Of a stretch of DNA of 64,000 nt, positions 49,001 through 59,715 are shown piece by piece (position 1 is the stretch's first letter; each line of letters opens with the position of its first letter). Origin of the DNA: Agaricus subrufescens. Its lineage: Eukaryota > Basidiomycota > Agaricomycetes > Agaricales > Agaricaceae. The stretch lies in NCBI GenBank assembly GCA_029945375.1, contig CM057060.1, forward strand, positions 2,232,001 through 2,296,000, written 5' to 3'. The translations under genes were made by a program, and so were the position numbers. The notes under the pieces are model-generated. The model searched no databases, was not told the origin of the DNA, and saw nothing but the letters and a program-made list of their open reading frames with translations.

Positions 49001-50132
49001 AGCGCCCTGGAATGAGCCCGCGTTTATTGCACGGATTGAACTATCAAAGAACGACATTAGCACGAGCCCTATGCAATTGTCTGAGCCACAAGAAAACCTG
49101 CCTCATGGATTTGACTTCCAAGTGTGGGATACCACTGTGGGTTCGCATATTTTGTTCCGCAACTTGCTCACCAAAGATAAAAAGCCACCGGCAATGGCCA
49201 AGGGTGCGACCCCAGCTACAAGCGCAAAAGAGGATGTGCAGAATGTGGATTTAACGATGGAAGAGAGCCTTTCCCATCAGAAGGTGGAAACAGTGTCGCA
49301 TCTACAAAACCCAAGTGTCGAACGGACTACCCTCTATTCCGGTACTATTCAGGCGAAAACATCCGCCGAGATAGGAATCCAAGTTGATCCCTATCCCATC
49401 ACTCCTAAAGCTCATTCCTTAGCAAAAAGACCATCATTAAGATTCGAATTGGTGCCACCTAAATTGATATCCAGAGTGCAGCCCCTAGAGAGGTCGATTT
49501 TAATTACGACTTTGACTCCACAACCTAAAAGTGGTCCTAACAAACATATTGCAAGGCCTCCGGCAGACCTTAGGATTCAGCGTAAACCGACTACCTCATC
49601 TCCAAGGGCTCCTCACTCGGACAAATGGTTGAAGCCAGAAGCTGCGAATAGTCGGATTGTTAATGTATGTCATCTCGCAAGCAGAAACCAACGTGCGCTA
49701 AGTCATCCCCAGATTTTGAAAGAGATTGACGATGTCATCCTTGGCGCCATCGAGTCCAAATTCGAAGCTGTTCGAGGTGACTGGAAAGCGACTCACCACA
49801 GGATGCTGGTCTCAACGCAAGAAAAGGTCCAGGATATGCACCAAGCGAAGTAAGTAGCAATCATTACGTCAGGCACGTATTCAACATCTTCCTGCAGTGT
49901 GGACCATTACAACTCGCTTGTGGAACTATATGAAAGATACACTGTAGAACATCAAGCAAATTTACAACCGTTTAGTGAGATGAAGAGGTCGAATCAGGAA
50001 GCGTTGGAAAAAGTCAAGGAGGCTGTCCTCAAACATAACCGTCATAGCCTTTCCAAAAAGTTTCCCAAATCCATGTTTACAAGTGTTCCGCCAGCCATCC
50101 GGACCCGTAGATATTCGTCTGTGATTTCATAA
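46022..50132 (+). CDS. Large multi-exon protein, candidate meiotic chromosome-axis (SYCP2/Red1-like) core protein
   Basis: The ATG at 46022 (MEPIIRLTAEIRSQVKNKP) or 45950 in the same frame begins a helical region: QSVTELTLQLASVLLEQVIR, DTKALVARYFYEVLSENFFL, GYRIGLTLAKLS, LLDLFANLLPSAKAAGVREK. A beta-rich region follows: AKELYIGHSEVYTTERIYVN, GSGFLASIDE, GTIQVPFGQIETLSLSNPTN, FRCVWEINANDTRKLMN. Then come about 600 residues of basic, Ser/Pro/Lys-rich disorder (VKRPRVKRDPGEQDSSSKTK) and a C-terminal coiled coil (VDHYNSLVELYERYTVEHQA...EALEKVKEAVLKHN) ending at 50132. Helical repeat plus PH-like domain plus linker plus C-terminal coiled coil is the order described for SYCP2 and Red1 axis proteins. 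I have no sequence-level match, so the function is a hypothesis. Several junctions (46390-46520, 48180-48340) are unresolved. Confidence 0.55.
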
Positions 50133-50464
50133 TTACCGGGCACTTACGTGAATACAATTTGTGACGTACAATTTGACCGCCCGCGTGAGATTTCTGGCAA
50201 CGGGGACCCTTGCAGTGTAAACTTTTGCTTAACACCTCCATGCGCGTTTGGACTCGGGCACAGTCATGGTGTAAAATACCCGTGCTCTCCAGCAGTCATA
50301 TTACCACGCGCCCATGTGGTGGGAGAGGTTTGAGCACCGTGGCTCGTGTGCATCACACGCCTCCTACCAATTGCGTACAACTCCAGCGGAGCAGACAGAA
50401 AACCGCCAACTGCCGGCTATCTCCTCTCAGCGCGCAATCCTTCATCTCATCCGCAGCCCCACAA
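50133..50464 (+). promoter_or_regulatory. Upstream region of aminopeptidase copy 1, duplicated before copy 2
   Basis: From about 50228 to the ATG this sequence matches 55456-55690 upstream of copy 2 (shared CATGTGGTGGGAGAG at about 50312 and 55540, and a shared CCGGCTATCTCCTCTCAG before the ATG). The duplication therefore carried the core promoter. No TATA box stands out. Confidence 0.6.
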
Positions 50465-53400
50465 ATGGCGTCCTTGACTACTCCTGGAGCTCCTGATGAA
50501 TATCGTCTTCCGACCACCGTCAAACCCACTCACTACGATGTGACTATCAAGACGGATCTTGAGGATCAGACCTTCGAGGGATTCGTTCGCATTGAGTACG
50601 TCTTTTTACTCGCAACACTCAGCTTGAATGATTTGGTTACTTAAACTGGCGTTAGTTTGGAAGTCAAAGAACCGACGAGTCGTATCGTGTTGAACACTTC
50701 AGGTCTTGATCTTGGAAAAGCGTACGGTTTGAAGGAGGTTATCTGCCTGCCAAAGAATCTAATACTTTTGTTCAACCTGTCAGATCTCTTTATTCTGATT
50801 CTCTGAGAACGGATTTGGTCCCCACGGAACAGATTTTCGACAATGCCTCAGAACGGGTTGCATACAGTGTCAATGAGACTCTTCCCGCCGGTTCAAATGC
50901 TTCCTTGAAGATCTCTTTCAAAGGCAAGCTCACTGGGAGTATGATGGGCTACTACAAGTCCACATACGAAGAAGAGGGAAAAACCAAGTACTACGCCTTG
51001 ACACAGTTTGAGGTGAGCAAGATTCATCTGTCCATGTACCTTAATCTACTAACTCCTGTTCCAGCCTACCGCTGCCCGCAGAGCGTTCCCCTGCTGGGAT
51101 GAACCGCTGCTTAAAGCTACTTTCGGTATAACTCTAGTCTCTCGCACTGATACAACCAATCTCAGTAACATGCCCGCCGTTTCGGAGGAAACCATCACTC
51201 CAAACACTCAATTTGCTGACGGCGCGGCGTCATTTTCGGGACTGGAAGGTGGTAAATGGAAAGTTACCAAGTTCCAGACCACCCCACCAATGTCTTCTTA
51301 TATCGTGGCGTTTGCCAATGGTCACTTCAAGTACCTTGAGGACTCTGTGGTCTTGCCATTGAGTGGAAAGACTCTACCACTCAGAATCTACAGTCAGTCT
51401 CTATAGTGCCTTACTAAGTTTTCGCTTCATTTAATGCGGCATCTACAGCGACTGCGGAATACATCCACCAGGCACAGTTTGCTCTGGATATCAAGAAAGC
51501 TGTCCTGCCTATCTATGAAAAGGTCTTCGACGTGGGCTATCCCCTCCCTAAGCTCGATACCCTTGTGGTAAGCTTGTTTCGTTCGGCAATTCATTTGTAC
51601 AGGATTAACATGTCACCTAGGCAAGCGATTTTGATGCAGGTCAGGACGGACTCAGCTTGCAATAATTTGAAACTTACTTCATTGTAGGTGCTATGGAGAA
51701 TTGGGGCTTAATTACAGGCCGCACGAACGCGTTTCTCCTCGATCCGAAGAAAGCCGATTTACAAGCCAAGAAGCAAATCGCTTCCACTCAAAGTCATGAA
51801 GTCGCCCATATGTGGTCAGTATAACATGTTTTTAGTATCCTTTGAGTATTGTTGACTGTTGGAAAGGTTCGGGAATATCACAACGATGGAGTGGTGGAAC
51901 TATCTCTATCTCAATGAAGGATTTGCGACATTGGTCAATCATGACACTTTTCTTCGTTTTATACTTATGACTGACTTGTCTCGTTTTATAGATGGGAGAG
52001 GTGATCATAGCAGGTGAGTTTGAAATGAACACGCTAGGTTTTCCTGACTGACGCGTCTCGCCGTCAGACAAGTAATTAAATTTAAGGCTGACGTTTCGCG
52101 CTGTTTGACTAACTTGCTTCAGAGTTTTTCCAGAGTGGAAGGTGGATTCGAACTTCATATCTGACCATTTGAACAGGGCTCTTGGTTTGGATGCCAAGCC
52201 CTCGTCTCATCCGATTGAGGTTGATTGTCCAGATGCCAACCACATCAACCAAGTAAAGTTTCCCTATGTTACCTTCAAGGCCACCCTCTTACAGTTATTA
52301 GATCTTTGACAGCCTTTCTTATTCCAAGGCAGCCTCAGGTGGGATTGATCCCTCTCTCTTGGTTGTATACACACTGAATCCAATGATGGTAAAGTTCTAC
52401 GCATGCTTTCGAGTTATGTGGGAGAAGATCGTTTCTTGAAAGGAGTCTCAATTTATCTCAAGAGTAAACTTTACAAGAACAGTGTTACCAACGATCTTTG
52501 GGAAGGTATCAGTAAAGCAACTGGTGTTGATGTTCCTCAAGTCATGGATAACTGGATCAAGAAGGTTGGATATGTGCTCGCTTTGTGTAACACTGTTAAC
52601 ACGCTCGAAACAGATTGGTTTCCCCGTCCTCACTGTGACGGAAACTCCCGAGGGAATTCGTGTTCGCCAGGATCGATTTTTAGAGACTGGCAAGGGTGAA
52701 GGAGCGGACAACGAAACCATCTGGTCTGTGCATTCTTTATATGCTGTAAACAACCCGCTGACAAGAGGTCTATAGGAATGTGCCTCTGGGCCTCCTCTCG
52801 ATTGACAACAGTGGAAAAGCAATTCTTGACAAGAGTGCTTTACTCACGGAAAGAGAGCAGACATTCAAGATTGATAGTACCAAGCCTTTCAAGCTGAATG
52901 CCGGCACTTCTGGAGTTTGTAAGTTAACAATTAGCTAGTGTGGAAATTCTCACTGATTAAAATATCGATTAGATCGCGTTTTGTACGAACCCAAGACTTT
53001 GGCCAAGATTGCCGAAGAAGCTGCTAAGAATGATTCCGTGTTTTCCCTCAACGATCGTCTTGGCCTAGTGTATGATTCTTTCGCGCTATCCAAGGCCGGG
53101 TTATCCCAGGTCAGCAGTGCCCTGACTCTGATCGACATTTTGGGCAAGGGAGAAAAAGAGTGTGAGCCGGTTATTGGACGACTTTTGATGCAGATGCTAA
53201 TGGCTCCGCTGTAGACCTCGTTTGGTCTGGCATTGCTGACAACCTCACCGCCTTGATTTCTACTTGGTGGGAGAGTGAAACTGTGATCAATCAATTGAAC
53301 GCATGGCGAAGGGTTGGAAATGTTTTCCATTTACAGGTCACGTTTACTGACTGGTTTTCAGTCGTTGTTCGTTCCCTTGGTAAAGAAGCTCGGCTTTGAT

Positions 53401-54438
53401 TATGACGCCAATGAGCCAGTGGATACTACCCTACTTCGAACTCTTGCTATCAGCCAAGCAGCTATGGCCCGCGATCCTAGGTAAGGCGGATAACTGGAAC
53501 TCCCTTGTAGAATCTCAAACCTCGTGCTGTCTAGTGTCATCAAAGAGCTCCAAGACCGTTTTGAACATTTCATGAAGACCGGTGATGATTCCCGTATTCC
53601 AGCAGACTTGCAACGAGTCACCTTTAGCACGGTACTATAACACCGCCTAAGAGTTGTATGTGACCACTGATGAAATATGGAGCACAGGTCGTTCGTCATG
53701 GTGGCCGGGCAGAATATAATGCTATCGTTGGAATTTACGACAAGCCGTCTACTCCGACTGCCAGGGTTGCAGCTATGTGCGTTCCACTCCTCTACTCGGT
53801 GACCATATCTCATGAGAAGTGGGCAGGGTTGCAATGGGTGCGACTTGTGATCCTGAATTGCTGCAAGAAACCTTCAGTTTCATCAAGAACAAATCGAGAG
53901 ACCAGGACATCATCTATTTCTTCCGTGGACTATCAGACAACATCAAGATGAGGCGAGGACTGGTTGTTTATCTCAAGGACCAGTATGAGACCGTAAGCAC
54001 CCTGACATCTTTGATGAAGAAGATGTTGACTATTAGCTCAGCTCATCGCACGTTTTGGCGGCAACTTCACCATGCAATATCTTATCACGGTTGGTGGCCA
54101 ACTTAAGAGGAGTTTGATCGTGTTCTGACTATTGAATTGTTAGTATTCGTTCAGCTTCTTATCCACGAAGAAAGATCTTGAGGAAACGGAAGCGTTCTTC
54201 AAGGTTCGTAAACCGGGTGCTATAAGCGGAACTAGTGTGACTAAAACCTTTACTACAGGGAAAGGACACTTCAAAATACAGCATGGCATTGGCGCAAAGC
54301 CTGGACAGTATCCGTGCCAGGACCCTGTTCCTCGAGGTAAGAGTCCAAGTACGTTGGAGTACCGGAAACAATGCTGACGACATGCAGCGTTCGACAGGTG
54401 ATTTGGAGAGTTGGTTGAAAGAATGGGAGAAGGCGTAG
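50465..54438 (+). CDS. M1 zinc aminopeptidase, tandem copy 1 (APE2/AAP1/PSA-like)
   Basis: The ATG at 50465 gives MASLTTPGAPDEYRLPTTVK. Spliced exons code PTSRIVLNTSGLDLGKASLY (intron 50719-50789), MMGYYKSTYEEEGKTKYYAL, TQFEPTAARRAFPCWDEP, ASDFDAGAMENWGLITGRTN (substrate-anchoring GAMEN), STQSHEVAHMWFGN (zinc HExxH) and WWNYLYLNEGFATL (third zinc ligand Glu). Then MGEVIIADKVFPEWKVDSNF, rebuilt through a 4-nt micro-exon, and IFDSLSYSKAAS. The C-terminal domain follows to RFGGNFTMQYLITYSFSFLS, TKKDLEETEAFFKGKDTSKY and SWLKEWEKA, stop 54436-54438. It removes N-terminal residues from peptides, in the cytosol or secreted. Over twenty introns. Apparent frame shifts (for example at 50740-50800) are explained by introns, so the copy is intact by eye. 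Confidence 0.93.
52068..52071 (+). other. 4-nt micro-exon (ACAA) in aminopeptidase copy 1
   Basis: The exon 51992-52013 ends GCAG and the next clear exon starts AGTTTTTCCAGAG at 52123. Joining them directly breaks the frame. Between them lies CGTCAG|ACAA|GTAATT. Including these four bases gives GCA GAC AAA GTT TTT CCA, protein IIADKVFPEWKV, as expected for M1 enzymes. The flanking introns are 54 and 51 bp. The same arrangement is in copy 2. Confidence 0.8.
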
Positions 54439-55690
54439 TTAGAGAATGTAGTGACCAGTTTCACAATATGCTTTTTTCAGCGAGATAGTCATTAGTGTTG
54501 AGTCTGGTCAATGCCCATTCATCTAGCAAATTGATGGTCAGGTCACATTTGATGGATAAACCTAGGGTGAACTGATCGTTTTATCTTATCTCAATCCATT
54601 GTCTCTTCCTTTGTTCTGCTTTTTTTTCAAATCTATTTCATTGTCCCGATGCCTAACAGCATGAGACGGATATCCTTTGTCCTGCTTTGTTCTCTTATCT
54701 CCCATCAGTGTCCTTTCACCAGAATCCAAAAGCCGGCAATCTTTCTTTCTTTCTTTTTTTTACCGTGTGCCTACCGAGTAGGATACTGTCTATATCCGAA
54801 ACCTTAGCTTGAAATTGACTGTTCCAGACTTACGAGCCTTTGTTCTCATAAGGAACCGCTTTAACAAGATTAGAATCGAACTCTCAGTGAATAGACTTGT
54901 TCAGGTAAACTCTTGCACATTCGGGCCCCTGAAGTCTACAAGAAAGTGTCGCCCCACATCAACCTGGCCAGCACAACATATCAAGCGTACTCCAGATAGT
55001 GACGAGGTCCCAGTGCGACTACTTCGAGTGCCAACACATTTTCAGGCATGCTTTGGACGTTATATACGCAGCTGTCCGGTAATCTTCAGAGACCTCGCAT
55101 AGTGGGATTTTCTGCCTTACTCAGGCAATCTTTACGGACAATCAGGCAGTTCAAATATGGTTATAGTAATCCACAAGGCTATCTATAGCTTTTGAAAACC
55201 ACAGTTTCTTTGGACTAATAGCAACCGCACACTACGTGTTGACAGAACATGTAAGTGCATTCAAGAATATTTGAACAACTAGGAATAGCAGCTCGAACTA
55301 CAAAGCATGCGACCCTGGACCGGACTGGGAATAAGCTATTCCCTAAGCTATTCCATTATGCGATGAGGGATCCTATGTACCTCCCAAAAAGGAAGTTGCC
55401 ACAGGTGTACATGGGTATACCCAATAATGGCAATTGCTCCGACGCACGCCCCCTGGCTTAATACCCCGATGTGTGCTTCGACTCGGGTACAATCATGGCA
55501 CTGAATACCTCTTCCCAGCAGTCATACTGTCACGCGACCATGTGGTGGGAGAGATTTGAGTGGTCGTGTGTATCACACACCCACTACCCATTATATACAA
55601 CCCCAGCGGCAGCGGAGGAGACAGAACACCGCCAACTACCGGCTATCTCCTCTCAGGGCACAATCCTTTATCTCGTTCGCACCCCCACAA
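54439..55690. other. Spacer between aminopeptidase copies; last 235 bp duplicated promoter
   Basis: From 54439 to about 55455 I see no gene and no counterpart after copy 2; a T run (about 54749-54760) follows the copy 1 3' UTR. A 97-codon frame at 54809-55102 lacks protein character. From about 55456 the sequence is homologous to the DNA upstream of copy 1. The spacer could be older intergenic DNA or decayed sequence from the duplication event. Confidence 0.5.
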
Positions 55691-58600
55691 ATGGCGTCCT
55701 TGACTACTCCTGGAGCTCCTGATGAATATCGTCTCCCGACCACCGTCAAACCCACTCACTACGATATTACTATCAAGACAGATCTTGAGGATCAAACCTT
55801 CGAGGGATTTGTTCACATAGAGTACGTCCCTTTCCTCGTATCACTCAGTTGGAATGCGTCGTTTGCTCAAATATGGATCAGGTTGGATATTAAAGAAGCA
55901 ACGAATCGCATCGTATTGAACACTTCAGGTCTTGATCTTAGAAAAGCGTACAGTTTGAAGAAGGTTATTTGCCCGCCACAGAATCTAATACCTTGGTTCA
56001 ATCTGTCAGATTCCTTTATTCCGATTTTTTGAAAACGAATTTGACCCCTACGGAAGAGACTCTCGATAATGTCTTGGAGCGAGTTACATACAAATTCAAT
56101 AAGACTCTACCCGCCGGTTCAAAAGCTTCCTTGAAAATACCTTTCAATTGTGATCTCTCTGGGAGTATGATGGGCTACTACAAGTCCACATACGAAGAAG
56201 AGGGAAAAACTAAGTACTACGCCTTGACACAGTTTGCGGCGAGTAGGATTTACTTGTCCATCTACCTCAACCTACTAACCCTTGTTCCAGCCCACTGCTG
56301 CCCGTGAAGCGTTCCCTTGTTGGGATGAACCACTGCTTAAAGCCACTTTCGGCATTAGTCTTGTCTCTCGCGCAGATACAACGAATCTCAGTAACATGCC
56401 CGCCGTTTCGGAGGAAACCATCACACCGAACACTCAATTTGCTGACGGGGCGGTGTCATTTTCTGGATTGGAAGGTGGTAAATGGAAAGTTACCAAGTTC
56501 CAGACCACCCCACCAATGTCTTCTTATATCGTGGCCTTTGCCAATGGTTACTTCAAGTACCTCGAAGACTCTGTAGTCTTGCCATTGAGTGGAAAGACTC
56601 TACCACTCAGGGTCTACAGTCAGTCTCTATAGTGCCTTTCCAAGTTCTCGCTTCATTGAATGCGGAATCTACAGCAACTGCGGAATATATTCACCAGGCG
56701 CAGTTTGCTCTGGATATCAAGAAAGCTGTCCTGCCTATCTATGAAAAGGTCTTCGACGTGGGTTATCCCCTCCCTAAGCTTGATACCCTTGTGGTAAGCC
56801 TAGCTCGTTCGGCGGTTCGTTACTACGGGACTGACATCTTTTACTCAGGCAAGCGACTTTGATGCAGGTTAGGACTAACTCAGTTTGAGATAAGTTGAAG
56901 CTAATGTCATCGTAGGTGCCATGGAGAACTGGGGCTTAATCACAGGCCGCACAACCCAGCTTCTCCTCGACCCAAAGAAAGCCGACTTACAGGCCAGGAA
57001 GGTAGTCGCTACTACTCAAAGTCATGAAGTCGCCCATATGTGGTCAGTATATCATGCTTATAATATTCTCCGATCATTATTGACTATTGGAAAGGTTCGG
57101 GAATATCACAACGATGGAGTGGTGGAACTACCTCTACCTCAATGAGGGTTTCGCAACATTGGTCAATCATGAAATTTATGTCCGTTTCATCCTCATGACT
57201 CATTCGTCTTGTTTTCTCAGATGGGAGAAGTCATAATAGCAGGTGAGCTGTGGGTGACGAAGCTAGCTTTCCTGACTGACGCGTCTTGCCGTCAGACAAG
57301 TAACTAAATACAAGTCCATCATTTCCCCCGTTTGACTAATTTGTTCCAGAGTTTTTCCAGAGTGGAAAGTGGATTCAAGTTTCGCGTCCGGCCATCTCAA
57401 CAAGGCTCTAAGTTTGGATGCCAAACTCTCGTCTCACCCAATTGAGGTGGATTGTCCGGATGCCAACCACATCAACCAAGTAAAGCCTTCCTATGTTGTC
57501 TTCCTCGTCATTCTCTTAATTTTATTAGATCTTTGATAGCCTTTCTTATTCCAAGGCAGCCTCAGGTAGGATTGATTCCTCTGCTTTGGTTGTATACATG
57601 CTGAATCCAATAATGGTAAAGTTCTACGCATGCTTTCAAATTATGTGGGAGAAGATCGTTTCTTGAAAGGAGTCTCAATCTATCTCAAGAGTAAACTTTA
57701 CAAGAACAGTGTTACCAACGATCTTTGGGAAGGTATCAGTAAAGCAACTGGTGTTGATGTTCCCAAGGTTATGGATAATTGGGTTAAGAAGGTTGGATGA
57801 TGCGCTCCCGTTACGAGACGCCATTAACGTGTCCGAATAGATTGGTTTTCCTGTTCTCACTGTGACAGAAACCTCCGAAGGAATTCATGTTCGGCAGGAC
57901 CGTTTCTTGGAGACTGGCAAGGGTGAAGGAGCAGACAACGAAACCATCTGGTCTGTACGTTCTCTACGTGTTGTAAAAAACTTCCTAACGAAAGTTCTGT
58001 AGGAATATTCCTCTAGGACTCCTTTCGATCGACAACAGTGGAACAATAAATCTCGACAAGAGTGCTTTACTCACAGAAAGAGAACAGACATTCAAGATTG
58101 ATAGTACCAAGCCTTTCAAGTTGAACGCTGGTACTTCTGGTGTCTGTAAGTTAGAAATCAGCCAATGTAAATATACTCACTGATTTACATCCTGAATAGA
58201 TCGTGTTCTGTATGAGCCCAAGACTTTAGCTAAGATTGCCAGAGAGGCATCAAAGTATGATTCCATATTTTCCCTCAACGACCGCCTTGGACTAGTCTAT
58301 GATTCTGTTGCGCTGTCCCAGGCCGGGTTATCCCAGGTCAGCAGTGCTCTGAATCTGATCGACACTTTGAGCAAGAGAGAAAAAGAACGTGAGTCAGTTT
58401 TTGGATGTGTTTCGAGGTAGATGCTAATGATCTCACTCTAGACCTCGTGTGGTCTGCCTTTGCGGACAATCTTACGGCCTTGATTTCTGTTTGGTGGGAG
58501 AACAAGACGGTGACCGATCAATTGAACGCATTGCGAAGGGTTGGGAATGTTTTCTATCTACAGATTGTGTTTATTGACTAGTTTTCAGTCGTTGTTCGTT

Positions 58601-59656
58601 CCTTTCGTGAAGAAGCTCGGCTTTGATTATGACGCCAACGACCCAGTGGATACTACCCTGCTTCGAACTCTTGCTGTCAGCCAAGCAGCTCTAGCTAGCG
58701 ATACCAGGTGAGGTGGACAACTGGAGAACCCTTGTAGAATCTCACGCTGTCTAGTGTTATCAAAGAACTCCAAAGCCGTTTCGAACATTTCATGAAGACC
58801 GGTGATGATTCGCGTATTCCTGCAGACTTGCAGCGAGTCACCTTTAGCACGGTACTAGAACACTGCCTGAGAGTTGTATGTGACCACTGATGAAATTTGG
58901 AGCACAGGTCGTTCGTCATGGTGGTCGGGCAGAATATGATGCTATTGTTGGAATTTACGACAAGCCGTCCTCTCCGGCTGCCAGGGTTGCAGCTATGTGC
59001 GCTCTGTTCTATCTACTCGGTGAAAGTATCTCATGAGAACTGAATAGACTCGCAATGGGTGCAACTCATGATCCAGAGCTGCTACAAGAAACTTTCGATT
59101 TCATCAAGAATAAATCGAGAGATCAGGACATTATCTATTTCTTCCGCGGACTATCAGATAACATCAAGATGAGGCGAAGGCTGGTTGCCTATTCCAAGGA
59201 TCAGTATGAGACCGTAGGTACCCTTGCATCTTTGATGGCGAAGATGCTGAGAGATGGTTCAGCTCATCACCCGCTTTGGCGGCAGCTTCACCCTGCAATA
59301 TCTTATCACGGTTGGTAGCTGACTTGACGGCAGCTTGATCAGATGTGTGACTGTTAATTTCTTAGTATTCGTTCAACTTCTTGTCCACGAAGAAAGATCT
59401 CGAGGAAACGGAAGCCTTCTTCAAGGTTTGTAATCCGGGTGTTTTAAATGGCACTAGTGTGGCTGAAATATACATTGCAGGGCAAGGACACTTCAAAATA
59501 CAGCATGGCGTTGGCGCAGAGCCTGGACAGCATCCGTGCCAGGATCTTGTTCCTCGAGGTAAGCAGGCAAGCGCTATCACCGGGGACAATGCTGACGACG
59601 TGCAGCGCTCGACGGCGGATCTGGAGGAGTGGTTGAAAGACTGGGAGAAGGCGTAG
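55691..59656 (+). CDS. M1 zinc aminopeptidase, tandem copy 2
   Basis: The ATG at 55691 gives the same MASLTTPGAPDEYRLPTTVK start. The catalytic parts are kept: FDAGAMENWGLITGRTTQLL, TTQSHEVAHMWFGN, WWNYLYLNEGFATL. The 4-nt micro-exon is at 57296-57299. The C-terminus ends EEWLKDWEKA, TAG 59654-59656. Differences are scattered through the N-terminal domain (FLYSDFLKTNLTPTEETLDN against SLYSDSLRTDLVPTEQIFDN in copy 1) and the C-terminal domain. At 56239 the donor that is GTGAGC in copy 1 reads GCGAGT, so this intron must be spliced as GC-AG or be retained. No premature stop was found in the exon model, so it is probably functional. The stop lies only 59 bp before the ABD1 start codon. Confidence 0.9.
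57296..57299 (+). other. 4-nt micro-exon (ACAA) in aminopeptidase copy 2
   Basis: Preceding exon ends at 57242 (GCAG|GTGAGC), then CCGTCAG|ACAA|GTAACT, then the exon at 57350 starting AGTTTTTCC. Same reading result, ADKVFPEWKVDS, as in copy 1, so the micro-exon predates the duplication and has been kept. Confidence 0.8.
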
Positions 59657-59715
59657 GTACTGGGGAATGTAACGAGATAGATTACATCAGCAACCGTTCT
59701 CTCATCTGGACAGTC

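Larger units (their letters stand above)
50228..54438 (+). repeat. Tandem duplication unit 1 (M1 aminopeptidase gene plus promoter)
   Basis: Matches unit 2 (55456-59656) in exons, in most introns and in about 230 bp of upstream DNA. Beyond the stop codons the two diverge at once. The units are separated by about 1.0 kb of non-matching DNA. Confidence 0.9.
55456..59656 (+). repeat. Tandem duplication unit 2 (M1 aminopeptidase gene plus promoter)
   Basis: Second copy of the unit at 50228-54438, same orientation. Exons are closely matched and introns are recognisably homologous, for example in the intron starting GTCAGTCTCTATAGTGCCTT in both. Confidence 0.9.

Noticed and set aside
50740..50810. 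Apparent frameshift in both aminopeptidase copies after GLDLGKAY / GLDLRKAY
   Set aside because: An intron with donor AAAGC|GTAC and acceptor CTGTCAG|AT gives LGKASLYSDSL in copy 1 and the equivalent in copy 2, as expected for M1 enzymes. No mutation is needed.
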